Notes: generated by a model not told the origin, from the letters alone. DNA of 58,472 nt from Hyphomicrobiales bacterium (GCA_947454055.1 CANGIS010000014.1:1-58472); one strand, 5' to 3'; numbered from the stretch's first letter, positions 1-10,986 are shown. Translations and numbers: made by a program.

Positions 1-124
1 CAAACTCGGCCACTTTCGGGCCTTGCGTGAGCCAACCCGATTCAATCGGGCCACGCACGGCCTGCCATTCTTCTTCGCCCATCGAAGGCAATGCGATCTG
101 GACGGTTCTTTTTTCCATGGCCAT
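1..124 (-). CDS. DegT/DnrJ/EryC1/StrS aminotransferase, N-terminal 41 residues (cut by window edge)
   Basis: Only the first 41 codons are in the window. They read MAMEKRTVQIALPSMGEEEW, then a segment ending SGWLTQGPKVAEF. The PxxGEEE and SGWLTQGP motifs are typical of the N-terminus of PLP-dependent sugar aminotransferases of the DegT/DnrJ/EryC1/StrS family, which transfer an amino group to a keto sugar nucleotide. The ATG at 124 is preferred over the one at 118 because an AGGA sits 11 bases upstream, overlapping the stop codon of the epimerase gene. It is the fourth gene of the wbpB-wbpD-epimerase unit and so is a natural candidate for the WbpE step (3-amination of UDP-3-keto-GlcNAcA). That role is inferred from context. 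Confidence 0.8.
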   Translation of the reverse strand, partial: MAMEKRTVQIALPSMGEEEWQAVRGPIESGWLTQGPKVAEF

Positions 125-138
125 GAGACAAGCGATCC

Positions 139-1134
139 TTATTCAGCAGATTTGGCGCGGCGCGCGGCGACTTCGTTCTTATGGCCTTCGCGCCAGGTGA
201 TCAGGCGGCGCAAGCCTTCCTCCAGATCAATGCCTGCCGTGAACCCGATTTCCTTCGACGCACGAACCGGCGAACCCACGCGGTTACGCACAAGCGTCGC
301 TGCCGAGCGTGGCGCATAATTGATCGGCTGGTTGCAACCCGTAAGGTTCAGCAACATCTCGGCCACTTCCTTCAGCGAGGTGCGCTTGCCCGTGCCGACA
401 TTGTAGAAACGATCAGTAGCGGTTGAACCCATCGCGCAAAGATTGGCGCGGGCGCAATCCTCGACAGCCACGAAGTCGAACGCTTCCGAGCCATCGCCCA
501 TGATCGTCGGGCCTTCGCCGCGATCAATCGCATCAAGCATCTTCATGATGACGGCGATATAGGCGCCGCGATAATCCTGCCGAGGGCCATAGACGTTCAT
601 ATAGCGAAGGCCGACATAATCGAGGCCGTAGCGGAAGTGATACGCACGCGCCATCGCCTCGCCGCAAATCTTCGTCGCGCCATAGAAATTCTTGTTGTTG
701 AACGGATGGTCTTCCGTCATCGGCTCTTCAACGGCATCGCCGTAAACAGAAGCCGATGAGGACCAGACCAGACGCTTCACATTGTTGCGCACACAGCTAT
801 CGAGCACGTTGAACATGCCCTTCACGTTCACGTCGAAAGCGGTGCGCGGATATTCATGGCATTGCAGCAACCAGAGCGCTGCGAACTGGAACACGCCGTC
901 GGCACCTTTCAGCGCTGCATCCAGAATATCCGTGTGGGTGATGTCGCCACCGGCTTCGAAAATTTTCACCCGCGGATCTTTCAGCGAGCCCGAAAGGTTC
1001 TCCATCGTGCCACGCACGAAATTGTCATAAATGACGATCTCGCCGACATCCTCTTGGATGAGCTGATCCACTGCATGCGAACCAATCAGGCCTGCACCAC
1101 CGATAACGACGAATTTTTTACCCTTGATATCCAC
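139..1134 (-). CDS. NAD-dependent epimerase/dehydratase (extended SDR, sugar nucleotide)
   Basis: 331 residues, a normal length for extended short-chain dehydrogenases acting on sugar nucleotides. An N-terminal Rossmann motif GGAGLIG lies at residues 12-18. The catalytic Tyr151-x3-Lys155 pair is in YGATK, preceded by the serine-rich SSSASVYG at about 125-132. The YMNVYGPRQ segment is typical of UDP-glucose/UDP-GlcNAc 4-epimerase relatives. It lies 6 bases after wbpD-like and 14 before the aminotransferase, so the four genes probably form one transcript. Likely role: epimerisation or dehydration of a UDP-sugar for surface polysaccharide. The exact substrate cannot be read from the sequence. 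Confidence 0.87.
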   Translation of the reverse strand: MDIKGKKFVVIGGAGLIGSHAVDQLIQEDVGEIVIYDNFVRGTMENLSGSLKDPRVKIFEAGGDITHTDILDAALKGADGVFQFAALWLLQCHEYPRTAFDVNVKGMFNVLDSCVRNNVKRLVWSSSASVYGDAVEEPMTEDHPFNNKNFYGATKICGEAMARAYHFRYGLDYVGLRYMNVYGPRQDYRGAYIAVIMKMLDAIDRGEGPTIMGDGSEAFDFVAVEDCARANLCAMGSTATDRFYNVGTGKRTSLKEVAEMLLNLTGCNQPINYAPRSAATLVRNRVGSPVRASKEIGFTAGIDLEEGLRRLITWREGHKNEVAARRAKSAE

Positions 1135-1145
1135 GAGTCTTGCTC

Positions 1146-1739
1146 CTAGTCGGCCAACACAAGCCGGTTGTCATTGATAAGTTGATAGGCTTCACCCGTC
1201 GCCGGGCATGTAAGATCGGTACCCAACCGGTCGCCTGTCCGGCTCATCCAGCCCGTGCGCCGCGCGGGATTTCCCACCATCAGCGCATAATCGGGTACAT
1301 GTTTTGTGACAACGGCACCGGCACCAATCAGGCAATAGGCGCCCAATTCATGGCCGCATACGATGGTGGCATTCGCGCCAATCGTTGCACCCTTGCCAAC
1401 CGGCGTCGTCTTGAATTCAGACTTACGGCTCACATTCGCCCGCGGGTTGATCACATTGGTGAACACGCAGGAGGGACCACAAAACACATCATCGCCCAGC
1501 ACCACGCCTTCATATAGCGAGACATTGTTCTGGATCTTGCAACCGTTGCCGATGGTCACCTTCGGGCCGACCATCGCGTTCTGACCAATCGAGCAATTCT
1601 CGCCGATCACCGTCCCCGCAAGGATGTGACAGAAATGCCAAATCTTGGTGCCGCGACCGATAACCGCACCATCATCGACATAGCTCGATATATGGATCAG
1701 GACACCGGGAAAGCGCGGATCTTCCCTCATTTCGCTCAT
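1146..1739 (-). CDS. wbpD: UDP-2-acetamido-3-amino-glucuronate N-acetyltransferase-like (WbpD/WlbB family)
   Basis: 197 residues made largely of left-handed beta-helix hexapeptide repeats (for example [28 protein letters not shown]). It ends with [10 protein letters not shown], the usual end of trimeric acyltransferases of the WbpD/WlbB group. In that family the enzyme N-acetylates the 3-amino group of UDP-GlcNAc(3N)A. Its start lies 3 bases after the stop of the wbpB-like gene, which supports coupled expression. The symbol is given by family resemblance plus neighbourhood; another sugar-nucleotide N-acetyltransferase specificity is possible. Confidence 0.82.
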   Translation of the reverse strand: MSEMREDPRFPGVLIHISSYVDDGAVIGRGTKIWHFCHILAGTVIGENCSIGQNAMVGPKVTIGNGCKIQNNVSLYEGVVLGDDVFCGPSCVFTNVINPRANVSRKSEFKTTPVGKGATIGANATIVCGHELGAYCLIGAGAVVTKHVPDYALMVGNPARRTGWMSRTGDRLGTDLTCPATGEAYQLINDNRLVLAD

Positions 1740-1742
1740 CGT

Positions 1743-2994
<1,252 letters not shown>

Positions 2995-4146
2995 ATGGCC
3001 TCGCCAAAATTGCTCTTTCTTGTCACCGATGACCGCTATTTCATGTCCCATCGCTTGCCGATGGCGCGGGCAGCGGTGGCGGCTGGCTTTGAGGTGCATG
3101 TCGGCACGCGGGTGAAGGCCTATGGCGCCGCAATCCGCGCCGAGGGCTTCATTACCCATGATCTGCCCTGGGAAAAGCTCAAGCGCTCGCCGCTCGATAT
3201 GATCAAGGATATTTGGGCCATCAGGCGGCTTTATCAAAGCCTGAAGCCGGATCTCGTCCACCACATCGCGCTGGTTCCGGTGATGTTCGGCCAGATGGCG
3301 GCCACAGGCCTCGATATTGCCACCGTCAATACGATTGCCGGTTTGGGCTCGGGCTTTATCGGCCGCGATCTCAAGGGCAAACTGCTCAAAACCGGCCTCG
3401 TCCTCGCACTGCGGACGCTGTTAGCCCGTCATCAATCCCTCACGGTCGTACAAAACGAGGATGATCGCTTGGCGCTTCAGTCCATCGGTGTGCCTCAGGA
3501 TCACATCCGCCTTGTGGCAGGCTCGGGCGTCGATACCGATCAGTTAAAGCCACTGCCGGAACCGGAGGGGCCGATCACCGTGGGGGTGGCGGCCCGTATG
3601 CTGGAAGACAAAGGCATTCGCCCGCTGGTCGAGGCGCAGGCCCTCTTGCACCGCAAGGGGCTCGATATCCGCCTCCTGCTGGCCGGCGATTACGACCCCA
3701 CCAACCTTTCCGCCATTCAAATGGACGATTTGCAGGCCTTTGGCCGCCAGCCGGGCGTCGAATGGCTGGGTCATGTCGATAATATTGCGGGGTTCTGGGC
3801 GCGCTGCCATATCGCGGCCCTGCCTTCCCGCCGCGAGGGGTTGCCGAAAGCGCTGCTCGAAGCCTCTGCCCTTGGCCGCCCGCTGATTGCCACCGATGTT
3901 CCCGGCTGCCGCGACGTTGCGCGGGATGGCGAGACCGGCCTGCTGGTTCCCGTCGACGACGCCAAAGCGTTGGCCGAAGCCATTGAAATTCTCGCGGGCG
4001 ATGCCGCTTTGCGACGGAAAATGGGCGATGCCGGTCGGCGGAGGGTCGAAAAGACCTTCTCGTCATCGGCCATCGGTACCGAAATTGCCGCAATTTACCG
4101 GGACATGGTCGAATTGAGGATTGCTGATACGCAGTTTGCCGTCTAG
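2995..4146 (+). CDS. Glycosyltransferase family 4 (GT-B fold)
   Basis: 383 residues from the ATG at 2995 (MASPKLLFLVTDDRYFMSHR). The frame is open from 2884, but those codons run through an intergenic repeat and do not resemble protein. The N-terminal half begins like RfaB/WcaA-type GT4 enzymes that act on lipid-linked acceptors. The C-terminal half has the EGLPKALLEASALGRPLIA segment that binds the nucleotide-sugar donor and the DVPGCRDVARDGETGLLV signature. It probably transfers one sugar during repeat-unit assembly at the cytoplasmic face of the inner membrane. The wbpA-like gene follows after 35 bases in the same direction. Confidence 0.87.
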   Translation: MASPKLLFLVTDDRYFMSHRLPMARAAVAAGFEVHVGTRVKAYGAAIRAEGFITHDLPWEKLKRSPLDMIKDIWAIRRLYQSLKPDLVHHIALVPVMFGQMAATGLDIATVNTIAGLGSGFIGRDLKGKLLKTGLVLALRTLLARHQSLTVVQNEDDRLALQSIGVPQDHIRLVAGSGVDTDQLKPLPEPEGPITVGVAARMLEDKGIRPLVEAQALLHRKGLDIRLLLAGDYDPTNLSAIQMDDLQAFGRQPGVEWLGHVDNIAGFWARCHIAALPSRREGLPKALLEASALGRPLIATDVPGCRDVARDGETGLLVPVDDAKALAEAIEILAGDAALRRKMGDAGRRRVEKTFSSSAIGTEIAAIYRDMVELRIADTQFAV

Positions 4147-4181
4147 ACGGCAGTTGAAAAGTGGAAGTGGAGACAAAAAGC

Positions 4182-5465
4182 ATGGCTCACAACAGAAAAA
4201 TCGCCGTTATCGGGCTTGGTTATGTCGGCCTGCCCGTCGCTGTATCTTTTGCAGCCGCAGGCGAAACGGTCATCGGGTTCGACATCGACCAGCGCCGCAT
4301 CGCGGAGCTGAAAGACGGCCATGACCGGACCCTGGAAGTCGAAAGCGCGCGCCTGAAAGCGCCGACGCTGACCTTCACGCATGACCGCGCCACCTTGAAA
4401 ACCGCCGATTTCTTCATCGTTACCGTGCCAACGCCGATCGACGAAGCCCGCCGCCCCGACCTCACCGCCTTGCTCAAGGCGTCTGAAACCGTCGGCAATG
4501 TGCTCAAAAAGGGCGATATCGTTGTTTATGAATCAACCGTCTATCCGGGGGCAACGGAAGAAGACTGCGTTCCCGTGCTGGAACGGGTTTCGGGCCTGAA
4601 ATCCGGAACCGACTTCACGGTCGGCTATTCGCCAGAGCGCATCAATCCGGGCGATCATGTCCACCGCTTCGAGACGATCACCAAGGTTGTCTCCGGCCAG
4701 ACGCCGGAAACGCTCGAAATTGTCGCCGCCGTCTATGGCTCGGTCGTCAAAGCAGGCATCCACAAAGCGCCATCCATCAAGGTTGCCGAAGCGGCAAAGG
4801 TGATCGAGAACACGCAGCGCGATCTTAACATCGCGCTCATGAACGAGCTGTCCGAAGTCTTCCACGCGCTGGGCGTCAATACGCTGGATGTGCTCGCAGC
4901 CGCCGGCACGAAGTGGAATTTCCTGCCGTTCCGTCCGGGTCTGGTCGGTGGCCATTGCATCGGCGTCGATCCCTACTACCTCACCTATCGCGCGGAGAAA
5001 GCCGGGTGCCATCCGGAAGTCATTCTGGCCGGACGTCGCACGAATGACGCGGTTGGCCCGCGGGTTGCCCGCGAATGTATTCGCCGCCTGCTCGCCGATG
5101 GCCGCGCCAATCCTGTTGTTACGGTGCTCGGTCTGACGTTCAAGGAGGATGTCCCCGATATCCGCAATTCCAAGGTCGTCGACATCATCACGGAACTCAA
5201 AAATTTCGGCATCACGGTGCAGGCGCATGATCCGATGGCGTCTGCCGAGGAAGTCCAGCACGAATTTGGCATCCAGCTTGTGGAAAAGAGCCAGTTGGCC
5301 AAAGCCGACGCAATCATCCTCGCCGTTGCCCACAAATCCTACATGGATGAGGGCTGGGCATTGATTTCGGGACTTTTGAAGCCCGGAAAAGCGATTGTGA
5401 TGGATGTGAAAGGTACTTTGCCGAGCGCTTCACGGCCCGCCAATGTCGACATTTGGAGTCTGTGA
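4182..5465 (+). CDS. wbpA: UDP-N-acetyl-D-glucosamine 6-dehydrogenase-like (WbpA/TviB family)
   Basis: 427 residues from the ATG at 4182, which has GGAG about 10 bases upstream; an ATG-less extension to 4161 is unlikely. The NAD-binding GLGYVG (11-16) opens the protein. The catalytic cysteine is Cys259 in GGHCIGVDPYYL. The C-terminal domain contains GLTFKEDVPDIRNSK. These are features of UDP-sugar 6-dehydrogenases; the VipA/TviB/WbpA branch oxidises UDP-GlcNAc to UDP-GlcNAcA, the first step before WbpB. Its presence beside wbpB- and wbpD-like genes argues for that branch over UDP-glucose dehydrogenase. Confidence 0.87.
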   Translation: MAHNRKIAVIGLGYVGLPVAVSFAAAGETVIGFDIDQRRIAELKDGHDRTLEVESARLKAPTLTFTHDRATLKTADFFIVTVPTPIDEARRPDLTALLKASETVGNVLKKGDIVVYESTVYPGATEEDCVPVLERVSGLKSGTDFTVGYSPERINPGDHVHRFETITKVVSGQTPETLEIVAAVYGSVVKAGIHKAPSIKVAEAAKVIENTQRDLNIALMNELSEVFHALGVNTLDVLAAAGTKWNFLPFRPGLVGGHCIGVDPYYLTYRAEKAGCHPEVILAGRRTNDAVGPRVARECIRRLLADGRANPVVTVLGLTFKEDVPDIRNSKVVDIITELKNFGITVQAHDPMASAEEVQHEFGIQLVEKSQLAKADAIILAVAHKSYMDEGWALISGLLKPGKAIVMDVKGTLPSASRPANVDIWSL

Positions 5466-5628
5466 GTAAAATTACGCGAATGTCCGGGCATTTCACCCAA
5501 TATTGTCACGATTTAGCAACAATTGACTGTCACACGCTGACAGCCAAGCTGTCGGTTCTACGTGAAAATATCAGGGCAAGCGGCTGCGGGCAGGGTTTGG
5601 ACATCGCTTTACATTCTGAGGTTGGATT

Positions 5629-8346
5629 GTGTTCCCGTTAGGTTTTTCGCGTCGGCTGGCGATTGCCGCTTCCCTGCTCGTGATGGTGGCGCCGTTGTTC
5701 GGGTCCGGCATCGCGTCGGGCAACGAGGATGCGTCGCGTTTGCGCGATCTGCCCTATCCGTTCCGGCATGTCGTCAGCTTCAGCGATGATGCGGACGAGT
5801 TGAAGCCTTGGCATGCTGCCGCCATTCATCGCGTTTTCAATCAAGAGCTCGGCCTGCCCGTCAGCGACTCGATCTGGCCCCATGGCAGCGATCGCCTGTC
5901 GACCGTGTTTTTGGGACCGGACCGCTTGAACCGGACACCATCAGGCGTCGATGGCCTGCCGGCTTATGCGTTGCTGCTGCGCGAGTGGCACCGCGGCAAT
6001 ATCGACCAGTTCCATGGTTGGCAGGAAGATTCGAGCTTTGCCCTGCGCAATGCCTTTGAACCTGCCATCGCGCTCACCTCGGCGCATACGGAAATCGCGT
6101 TGCCGCCAACGGCCCCCGAGATTGCCAACGAGCAACGCCAGAATGTCCGTATCTATCTGACCGCCGAGCCGCCCGTTGATTTGTCGATCACGCTGACCGA
6201 CGATACCGGACGCTCGCTGCCTTACGGGCCCGATCAGATCGCAAAGGGCCGTCAGGTTCAGTTGAAGACCGGCGATGCGGGCGTGATTGTCGAACTGCTG
6301 ATCCCCACCGAAGGCGATACCCATAACCGCCTCGCCCTGAATGCGGGTACGATGCGGTCGATCACGCTCGACGCACCATCCTGCGCCAAAGGTTGCCCGA
6401 TTTCGGTTGCCCGCGTCGAGCGCGATGATTTCAGCCGTGCGACCGTGCTGGCCGAAGCGCCGACTTTGGCCGATTGGAACATGCGCCCCGCGCTGTTGAC
6501 CTCGCATGGCGGCAATACGCTGGCGCAGGATTTCGGCGTTGCCGGCAAGTTCTATGAAGTCCCCCGTTCCCCCGGCACCATCTTTAACGACGCCTCGGTC
6601 GTTGTGCGCCGCGAAGCGCATGCAACGGACGAAACCAGCCATGCCTATCACGCCGATATTTTAAAAAGCCTCGGCGTTGAAGGCGTCTGGTCGTATTTTC
6701 CGGCCGATCCGTCGCATTATTTCGGACCGCTGAAAAACGATGCCAAACGGCCCTTGGCTCCGCTCACCGAAACCTATGCGGGCTTTTACAATGTACCGCG
6801 CTCAACCACCGGCAATTTTGACCGCTCATCGGCCGACGCTTTTGCCACCGATCTTGGCCATATCCTGCCCAATCTCCCCTATCAGGACCGCCGCGATCTT
6901 TATTGCGGGCTGAAATGCGACAGCGCACAGGGTGACTCACTCGCCATGCTGGTTGCCTCCAGCGTCGAGATGATCCGCAGCGGCGATACGGTTCGCCATT
7001 TCTGGTATTCGCATTTCGGTTCGCGCGGATCGGAATTCGAGCACACGATCGCCGAGCCCGTAACGCCAATGGTCCACAAATGGATGCAGAAGCTGGCCAA
7101 TCTGGTCTATAATTTTGATGGCAAAGTGCCGGAAGGCCAACGCGTCTGGTCGCCTCCGGCCTCGACCTGGGTGCGCTATCAGCAGATGAGAACGGCCATT
7201 GCCGACCATCTTCATATTGATGATGCCAGCAACACCATCACCATCGAGCCTTGGACCGATAGCGTCACCGGCCGTATGCTGCCGGATCCGATGGCAGGCA
7301 GCCGCGATCTGCACGGGCTGACCGTCTATGTCACCGATCCGCAGACGACCAAAGTCTTCCTCGGTGGCAATCAGCTCCATGCCTTTACGCGCAACCCGCC
7401 TGACGAGAGCGGCCGCCCGTCCATCACGCTGGTCGACGACAACACGGCCTCCGCGGTGCAAGACCATGTCGCTTTGTATGAGAAGGGACAGTTCTCGATC
7501 GACAATGGCGAGGCGCGCGAGCGTAACGCCAAGGGCAATGATCCGGCCGGTTCGCGCATCCTGTCGCTGACAGCGGACGAAACCGGACGCGCCGAAGTGC
7601 TGTTGCGTCCCTCGCGGCTTGAATTCTGGAACACCAGCCATGTTCAATTGGCCTTGCGCAAACTCGGTCTGCCCGGTCTGCGCCATGGGGCTTCGGCAGG
7701 TAATGTCGAAATTGATTTCGTGATGGACGACGGCAAAATCGTTTCCATCAACGAGGCCGACACGCCGGAACAGGAATTATTGCCGTCAAGCCAATGGCAT
7801 CTGGCTTCCGTTCCGGTTTCCGATGAATGGCGTTATGAAACGCTGGATGTGACCGCTCTCGACTGGCCTGAAAACCATCCGAACACGGCCCAATGGGCCC
7901 GTCCGCCCCTGCCGATTGGCAAAGTCAAAAGCATTCGTATCGCTTTGGTCAATGCCAAGCCGGGCACCGTGTTTGAGCTCGCCGGTTTGCGTGCGCTCCG
8001 CCCCAACCCTAATGGCGAGGCGGAAGATGGCGGCAAGCTCGTTGCCGGTCGGATCACCTCCGATGGCGAGAAGGGTCTGGCCCATATTAAAATTCGCGCT
8101 GCATCCGCGATCGACGGATTGATCAAGGCGGAAACCAACGAAGACGGCTATTTCTTCCTGCCCCACCGGCCCAAGGGCGACATCCTGACGATCACGGCGC
8201 GGATCAATGGTCTCGCCTGCGCGATTGAACAGGGACGCCATATCGAGATTGCCAAAAACGAGGCCGAGCTCGACATCAACGCGCAAAATTGCAAGCAGCT
8301 CCTGTCGTCGGCTGACGATGTGTTCGAAACGAGCATGATCCCTTAA
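5629..8346 (+). CDS. Large exported protein of unknown function with C-terminal carboxypeptidase-regulatory-like domain
   Basis: 905 residues from a GTG at 5629 with GAGG 8 bases upstream. Residues 1-30 look like a Sec signal peptide (basic start, hydrophobic LAIAASLLVMVAPLF core). The N-terminal part (about 40-140) has FSDDAD followed by LLREWHRGNIDQFHGW, which reminds me of polysaccharide-deacetylase-like barrel domains, but I cannot confirm catalytic residues. The middle is unrecognised. Residues about 810-890 (VAGRITSDGEKGLAHIKIRA, then NEDGYFFLP) look like a beta-sandwich regulatory-like fold. It closes the polysaccharide operon, 163 bases after wbpA-like, so a periplasmic or surface role in polysaccharide handling is an inference. 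Confidence 0.8.
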   Translation: MFPLGFSRRLAIAASLLVMVAPLFGSGIASGNEDASRLRDLPYPFRHVVSFSDDADELKPWHAAAIHRVFNQELGLPVSDSIWPHGSDRLSTVFLGPDRLNRTPSGVDGLPAYALLLREWHRGNIDQFHGWQEDSSFALRNAFEPAIALTSAHTEIALPPTAPEIANEQRQNVRIYLTAEPPVDLSITLTDDTGRSLPYGPDQIAKGRQVQLKTGDAGVIVELLIPTEGDTHNRLALNAGTMRSITLDAPSCAKGCPISVARVERDDFSRATVLAEAPTLADWNMRPALLTSHGGNTLAQDFGVAGKFYEVPRSPGTIFNDASVVVRREAHATDETSHAYHADILKSLGVEGVWSYFPADPSHYFGPLKNDAKRPLAPLTETYAGFYNVPRSTTGNFDRSSADAFATDLGHILPNLPYQDRRDLYCGLKCDSAQGDSLAMLVASSVEMIRSGDTVRHFWYSHFGSRGSEFEHTIAEPVTPMVHKWMQKLANLVYNFDGKVPEGQRVWSPPASTWVRYQQMRTAIADHLHIDDASNTITIEPWTDSVTGRMLPDPMAGSRDLHGLTVYVTDPQTTKVFLGGNQLHAFTRNPPDESGRPSITLVDDNTASAVQDHVALYEKGQFSIDNGEARERNAKGNDPAGSRILSLTADETGRAEVLLRPSRLEFWNTSHVQLALRKLGLPGLRHGASAGNVEIDFVMDDGKIVSINEADTPEQELLPSSQWHLASVPVSDEWRYETLDVTALDWPENHPNTAQWARPPLPIGKVKSIRIALVNAKPGTVFELAGLRALRPNPNGEAEDGGKLVAGRITSDGEKGLAHIKIRAASAIDGLIKAETNEDGYFFLPHRPKGDILTITARINGLACAIEQGRHIEIAKNEAELDINAQNCKQLLSSADDVFETSMIP

Positions 8347-8388
8347 ACATTGATATTTTAAAGCGATCGAACACAGTCGGGGTCCGTC

Positions 8389-8991
8389 TTAGCCCGCGTC
8401 CCGAACCGTGCTGATCCATTCCCGCGTCCGGGCTTCGGGATCCGCATTCAGCAGAATATCGGTCACCACACAGGCGCTGTCAGCCCCCGCCTCCAGCACC
8501 AGTTTGGCCCGCTCCGGCGTCAATCCGCCAATGGCAACCAGCGGTATATGGCCAATTGTCCGTTTCCATTGCCCGATGCGCTCGAGACCCTGCGGCGGAA
8601 AGGGCATCTGCTTCAGGACCGTCGGATAGATCGGCCCTAGCGCGATATAATCGGGCTGGAACGTCAGCGCTCGATCAAGCTCTTCCGGTGTGTGGGTCGA
8701 AAGTCCAACGCGCACGCCACCCGTTTTCAAGGCTTTGAAATCGGCGCTGTCCATATCCTCCTGGCCGAGATGGACGAAATCGCAGCCCTCATCGAGCGCA
8801 ATCTGCCAGTAATCATTGACGATGAGCGTCGCCCCGTGTTGCGCGCAGAGGGTGCGGGAGCGGATGATTTCATGCGTCAATTCCGCATGGCTTTTATCTT
8901 TCGCGCGCAGCTGAACCGTCTTAACGCCTAGCGGCAACAGACGCTCCAACCATTGGGCGGAATCAACAATCAAATAAAACCGGTCAAGCAT
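8389..8991 (-). CDS. thiE: Thiamine phosphate synthase
   Basis: 200 residues from the ATG at 8991, chosen because GGAGG lies 6 bases upstream; a TTG at 8994 is the alternative. ThiE joins HMP-pyrophosphate and the thiazole phosphate carboxylate to give thiamine phosphate. The TIM-barrel motifs are present: VQLRAKD (pyrophosphate binding), LIVNDYW, VHLGQEDM, ALGPIYPT and AIGGLTPE. Last gene of the leftward thiOSGE operon, 37 bases after thiG. Confidence 0.95.
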   Translation of the reverse strand: MLDRFYLIVDSAQWLERLLPLGVKTVQLRAKDKSHAELTHEIIRSRTLCAQHGATLIVNDYWQIALDEGCDFVHLGQEDMDSADFKALKTGGVRVGLSTHTPEELDRALTFQPDYIALGPIYPTVLKQMPFPPQGLERIGQWKRTIGHIPLVAIGGLTPERAKLVLEAGADSACVVTDILLNADPEARTREWISTVRDAG

Positions 8992-9028
8992 CAAAAGCCT
9001 CCAAACAGATCAAACTAAAGCAAGGACC

Positions 9029-9808
9029 TTAAACAAAAGGCTGCCCAAATACCGGCGTCGAGGGCACCGCCATATCACGCGCTTCCATTGCACCTGACTG
9101 ATAGGCAAGCCGACCCGCTTTCACCGCCAGCGCAAAGGCTTCCGCCATTCCGGCGGGGTCGGCTGCTTTGGCAACCGCCGTATTGAGCAGCACCGCATCA
9201 TAACCCAATTCCATCGCGTCCGCCGCGTGCGAGGGCACACCAAGCCCCGCATCAACAACTAACGGAACGCCCGGAAAATGGGCGCGCATGGCTTTCAGGC
9301 CGAAGCGGTTATTCAGCCCCTTGCCCGAACCAATCGGCGCGCCCCATGGCATCAACACTTCGCAGCCGACCGCCAGCAGCTTTTCGGCAACCACCAGATC
9401 ATCGGTCGTATAGGGGAACACTTTGAACCCTTGCCCCACCAATTCGCGCGCCGCGTCAACAAGGCCAAACACATCCGGCTGCAACGTGTCGGCATGGCCG
9501 ATGACTTCGAGCTTGATCCAATCGGTATCAAACACATCGCGTGCCATCTCGGCGGTAACGATTGCCTCTTTGGCCGAATGGCAGCCCGCCGTGTTGGGCA
9601 GTACCCGCACGCCTAATCCGCCGATCATCGACCAAAAATCTTGCCCGCCCGCCCCGCCGGTCGACTCACGCCGCAGCGACACGGTGAGGATGTCGGAGCC
9701 CGAACGCTTGATCGCCTCGGCAAGGATAGCGGGCGACGGGTATTGCGCCGTCCCCAGCATCAGACGAGAGGCAATCTCGATGCCATAAAAATCCACTGTA
9801 TCGGCCAT
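9029..9808 (-). CDS. thiG: Thiazole synthase
   Basis: 259 residues, full length. ThiG condenses deoxyxylulose phosphate, dehydroglycine and ThiS thiocarboxylate into the thiazole ring. It starts with [20 protein letters not shown], and the Schiff-base lysine is Lys99 in [21 protein letters not shown] and the [12 protein letters not shown] segment complete the family signature. It starts one base after the thiS stop, consistent with translational coupling of the two partner proteins. Confidence 0.96.
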   Translation of the reverse strand: MADTVDFYGIEIASRLMLGTAQYPSPAILAEAIKRSGSDILTVSLRRESTGGAGGQDFWSMIGGLGVRVLPNTAGCHSAKEAIVTAEMARDVFDTDWIKLEVIGHADTLQPDVFGLVDAARELVGQGFKVFPYTTDDLVVAEKLLAVGCEVLMPWGAPIGSGKGLNNRFGLKAMRAHFPGVPLVVDAGLGVPSHAADAMELGYDAVLLNTAVAKAADPAGMAEAFALAVKAGRLAYQSGAMEARDMAVPSTPVFGQPFV

Positions 9809-10006
9809 TCAGCCCCCCTGCATCGGCACGAGAATTTCAATCCGGTCGCCATCTTTCAATACCGTTTGAGCACGGTCTTTCTTGCGCACCACAGCCATGT
9901 TCAAAGCGGTTGCCACCGGCATATCCTCATAGCCCATCTCGATCAGCAATGCCGCGATGGTTGCGGATGCAATCTCCATCTCGTTGCCGTTAACAACCAC
10001 CCTCAC
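9809..10006 (-). CDS. thiS: Sulfur carrier protein
   Basis: 65 residues with a beta-grasp pattern (MRVVVNGNEMEI start) and the essential C-terminal Gly-Gly (residues 64-65), whose last glycine is adenylated and then thiocarboxylated. It overlaps the thiO stop by 4 bases and directly abuts thiG, its partner in thiazole formation. Confidence 0.95.
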   Translation of the reverse strand: MRVVVNGNEMEIASATIAALLIEMGYEDMPVATALNMAVVRKKDRAQTVLKDGDRIEILVPMQGG

Positions 10007-10986
10007 CGCTCCACCTCCGGAAAAGACGCACCATCAAACGCGATATCAGCCGCACGCCGCGCCAGCGCAGGCGCGCCGAGATAGCCATGGCGATAAAGCC
10101 CGTTCAACCGCAAAATATGCCCATCGCGCCGGATGCGCGGCAGATTATCCTTAAAGGCCGGGCGCACATCGGTACCCATCTCGACAATCTCCGCCTCGCC
10201 AAAGGCGGGATGCACCGCATAGGCCGCATTCAAAAGCTCAACCATCGAGCGCGCCGAAAAGCGCGTGCGGTCGCCGCTTTCAATCATCGTCGCCCCCACC
10301 ATGAAATGATGGTCCGCGCGCGGCACGATATAAACCGGAATACGCGGATGCAGCAGCCGTACGGGCCGCGATAAACTCACTTCCGTAGTGCGAAGGATCA
10401 GCATTTCACCCTTCACCCCGCGCAGATCAGGAATGGCATCGCGCGCCTCATAGCCGCGACAATCGAGCACAACTTCGCCCTCGGCATCCTCTGGCGAAAG
10501 CAGCGTATCGATATGGAAGACGGCACCAAAATCGTTGACGAGTTTAGCCTTCAACAGATCAAGCGTAACGCGGGGATCAAGATGCGCCTCCTCGCCAAAA
10601 AACAGCGCGGTCTCAAAGCGCGAAGCGAGGTCTGGCTCAAGCTCGGCCATTTTCTCCCGCGCGATCCACTCATAATGCGAGGTGCGATGGGCAAAGCGTT
10701 TCAGCTCGGACACATCGCGGGGAGGTGCGACAACAAGGCTGCCCTTCTCCACGACATGCGGAAAATGCGTCCGCCAATAGACAAGTGATTCAAGACCCAA
10801 TTCGCCAATCAAAGGCTCGGCGCTTTCCATCTCGCACCACAGCGCCAGCATGCCACCCGCATACCACGAGCACCCGCGCCCAATCTGCGGGCGGCGTTCA
10901 TAGAGATGTACTTCAGCACCCCGAAGCGCGCAGGCATGGGCTGCCGTCAACCCCATCACGCCTGCCCCGATCACCGCAATCTTCAT
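10003..10986 (-). CDS. thiO: Glycine oxidase
   Basis: 327-residue FAD-dependent oxidase of the DAO family, which supplies dehydroglycine for the thiazole ring. The FAD-binding motif VIGAGVMGLTAAHACALRGA is at the N-terminus. Near the C-terminus come EMGTDVRPAFKDNLPRI and the LNGLYRHGYLGAPALA segment typical of ThiO. It is the promoter-proximal gene of the operon, with a TPP riboswitch about 65 bases upstream. Use of ThiO instead of ThiH indicates an aerobic route. Confidence 0.94.
   Translation of the reverse strand: MKIAVIGAGVMGLTAAHACALRGAEVHLYERRPQIGRGCSWYAGGMLALWCEMESAEPLIGELGLESLVYWRTHFPHVVEKGSLVVAPPRDVSELKRFAHRTSHYEWIAREKMAELEPDLASRFETALFFGEEAHLDPRVTLDLLKAKLVNDFGAVFHIDTLLSPEDAEGEVVLDCRGYEARDAIPDLRGVKGEMLILRTTEVSLSRPVRLLHPRIPVYIVPRADHHFMVGATMIESGDRTRFSARSMVELLNAAYAVHPAFGEAEIVEMGTDVRPAFKDNLPRIRRDGHILRLNGLYRHGYLGAPALARRAADIAFDGASFPEVER

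Noticed and set aside
5539-5553. GACAGC-CAA-GCTGTC palindrome before the 905-residue protein gene as an operator
   Set aside because: Short, single and without a cognate regulator nearby; it could occur by chance.
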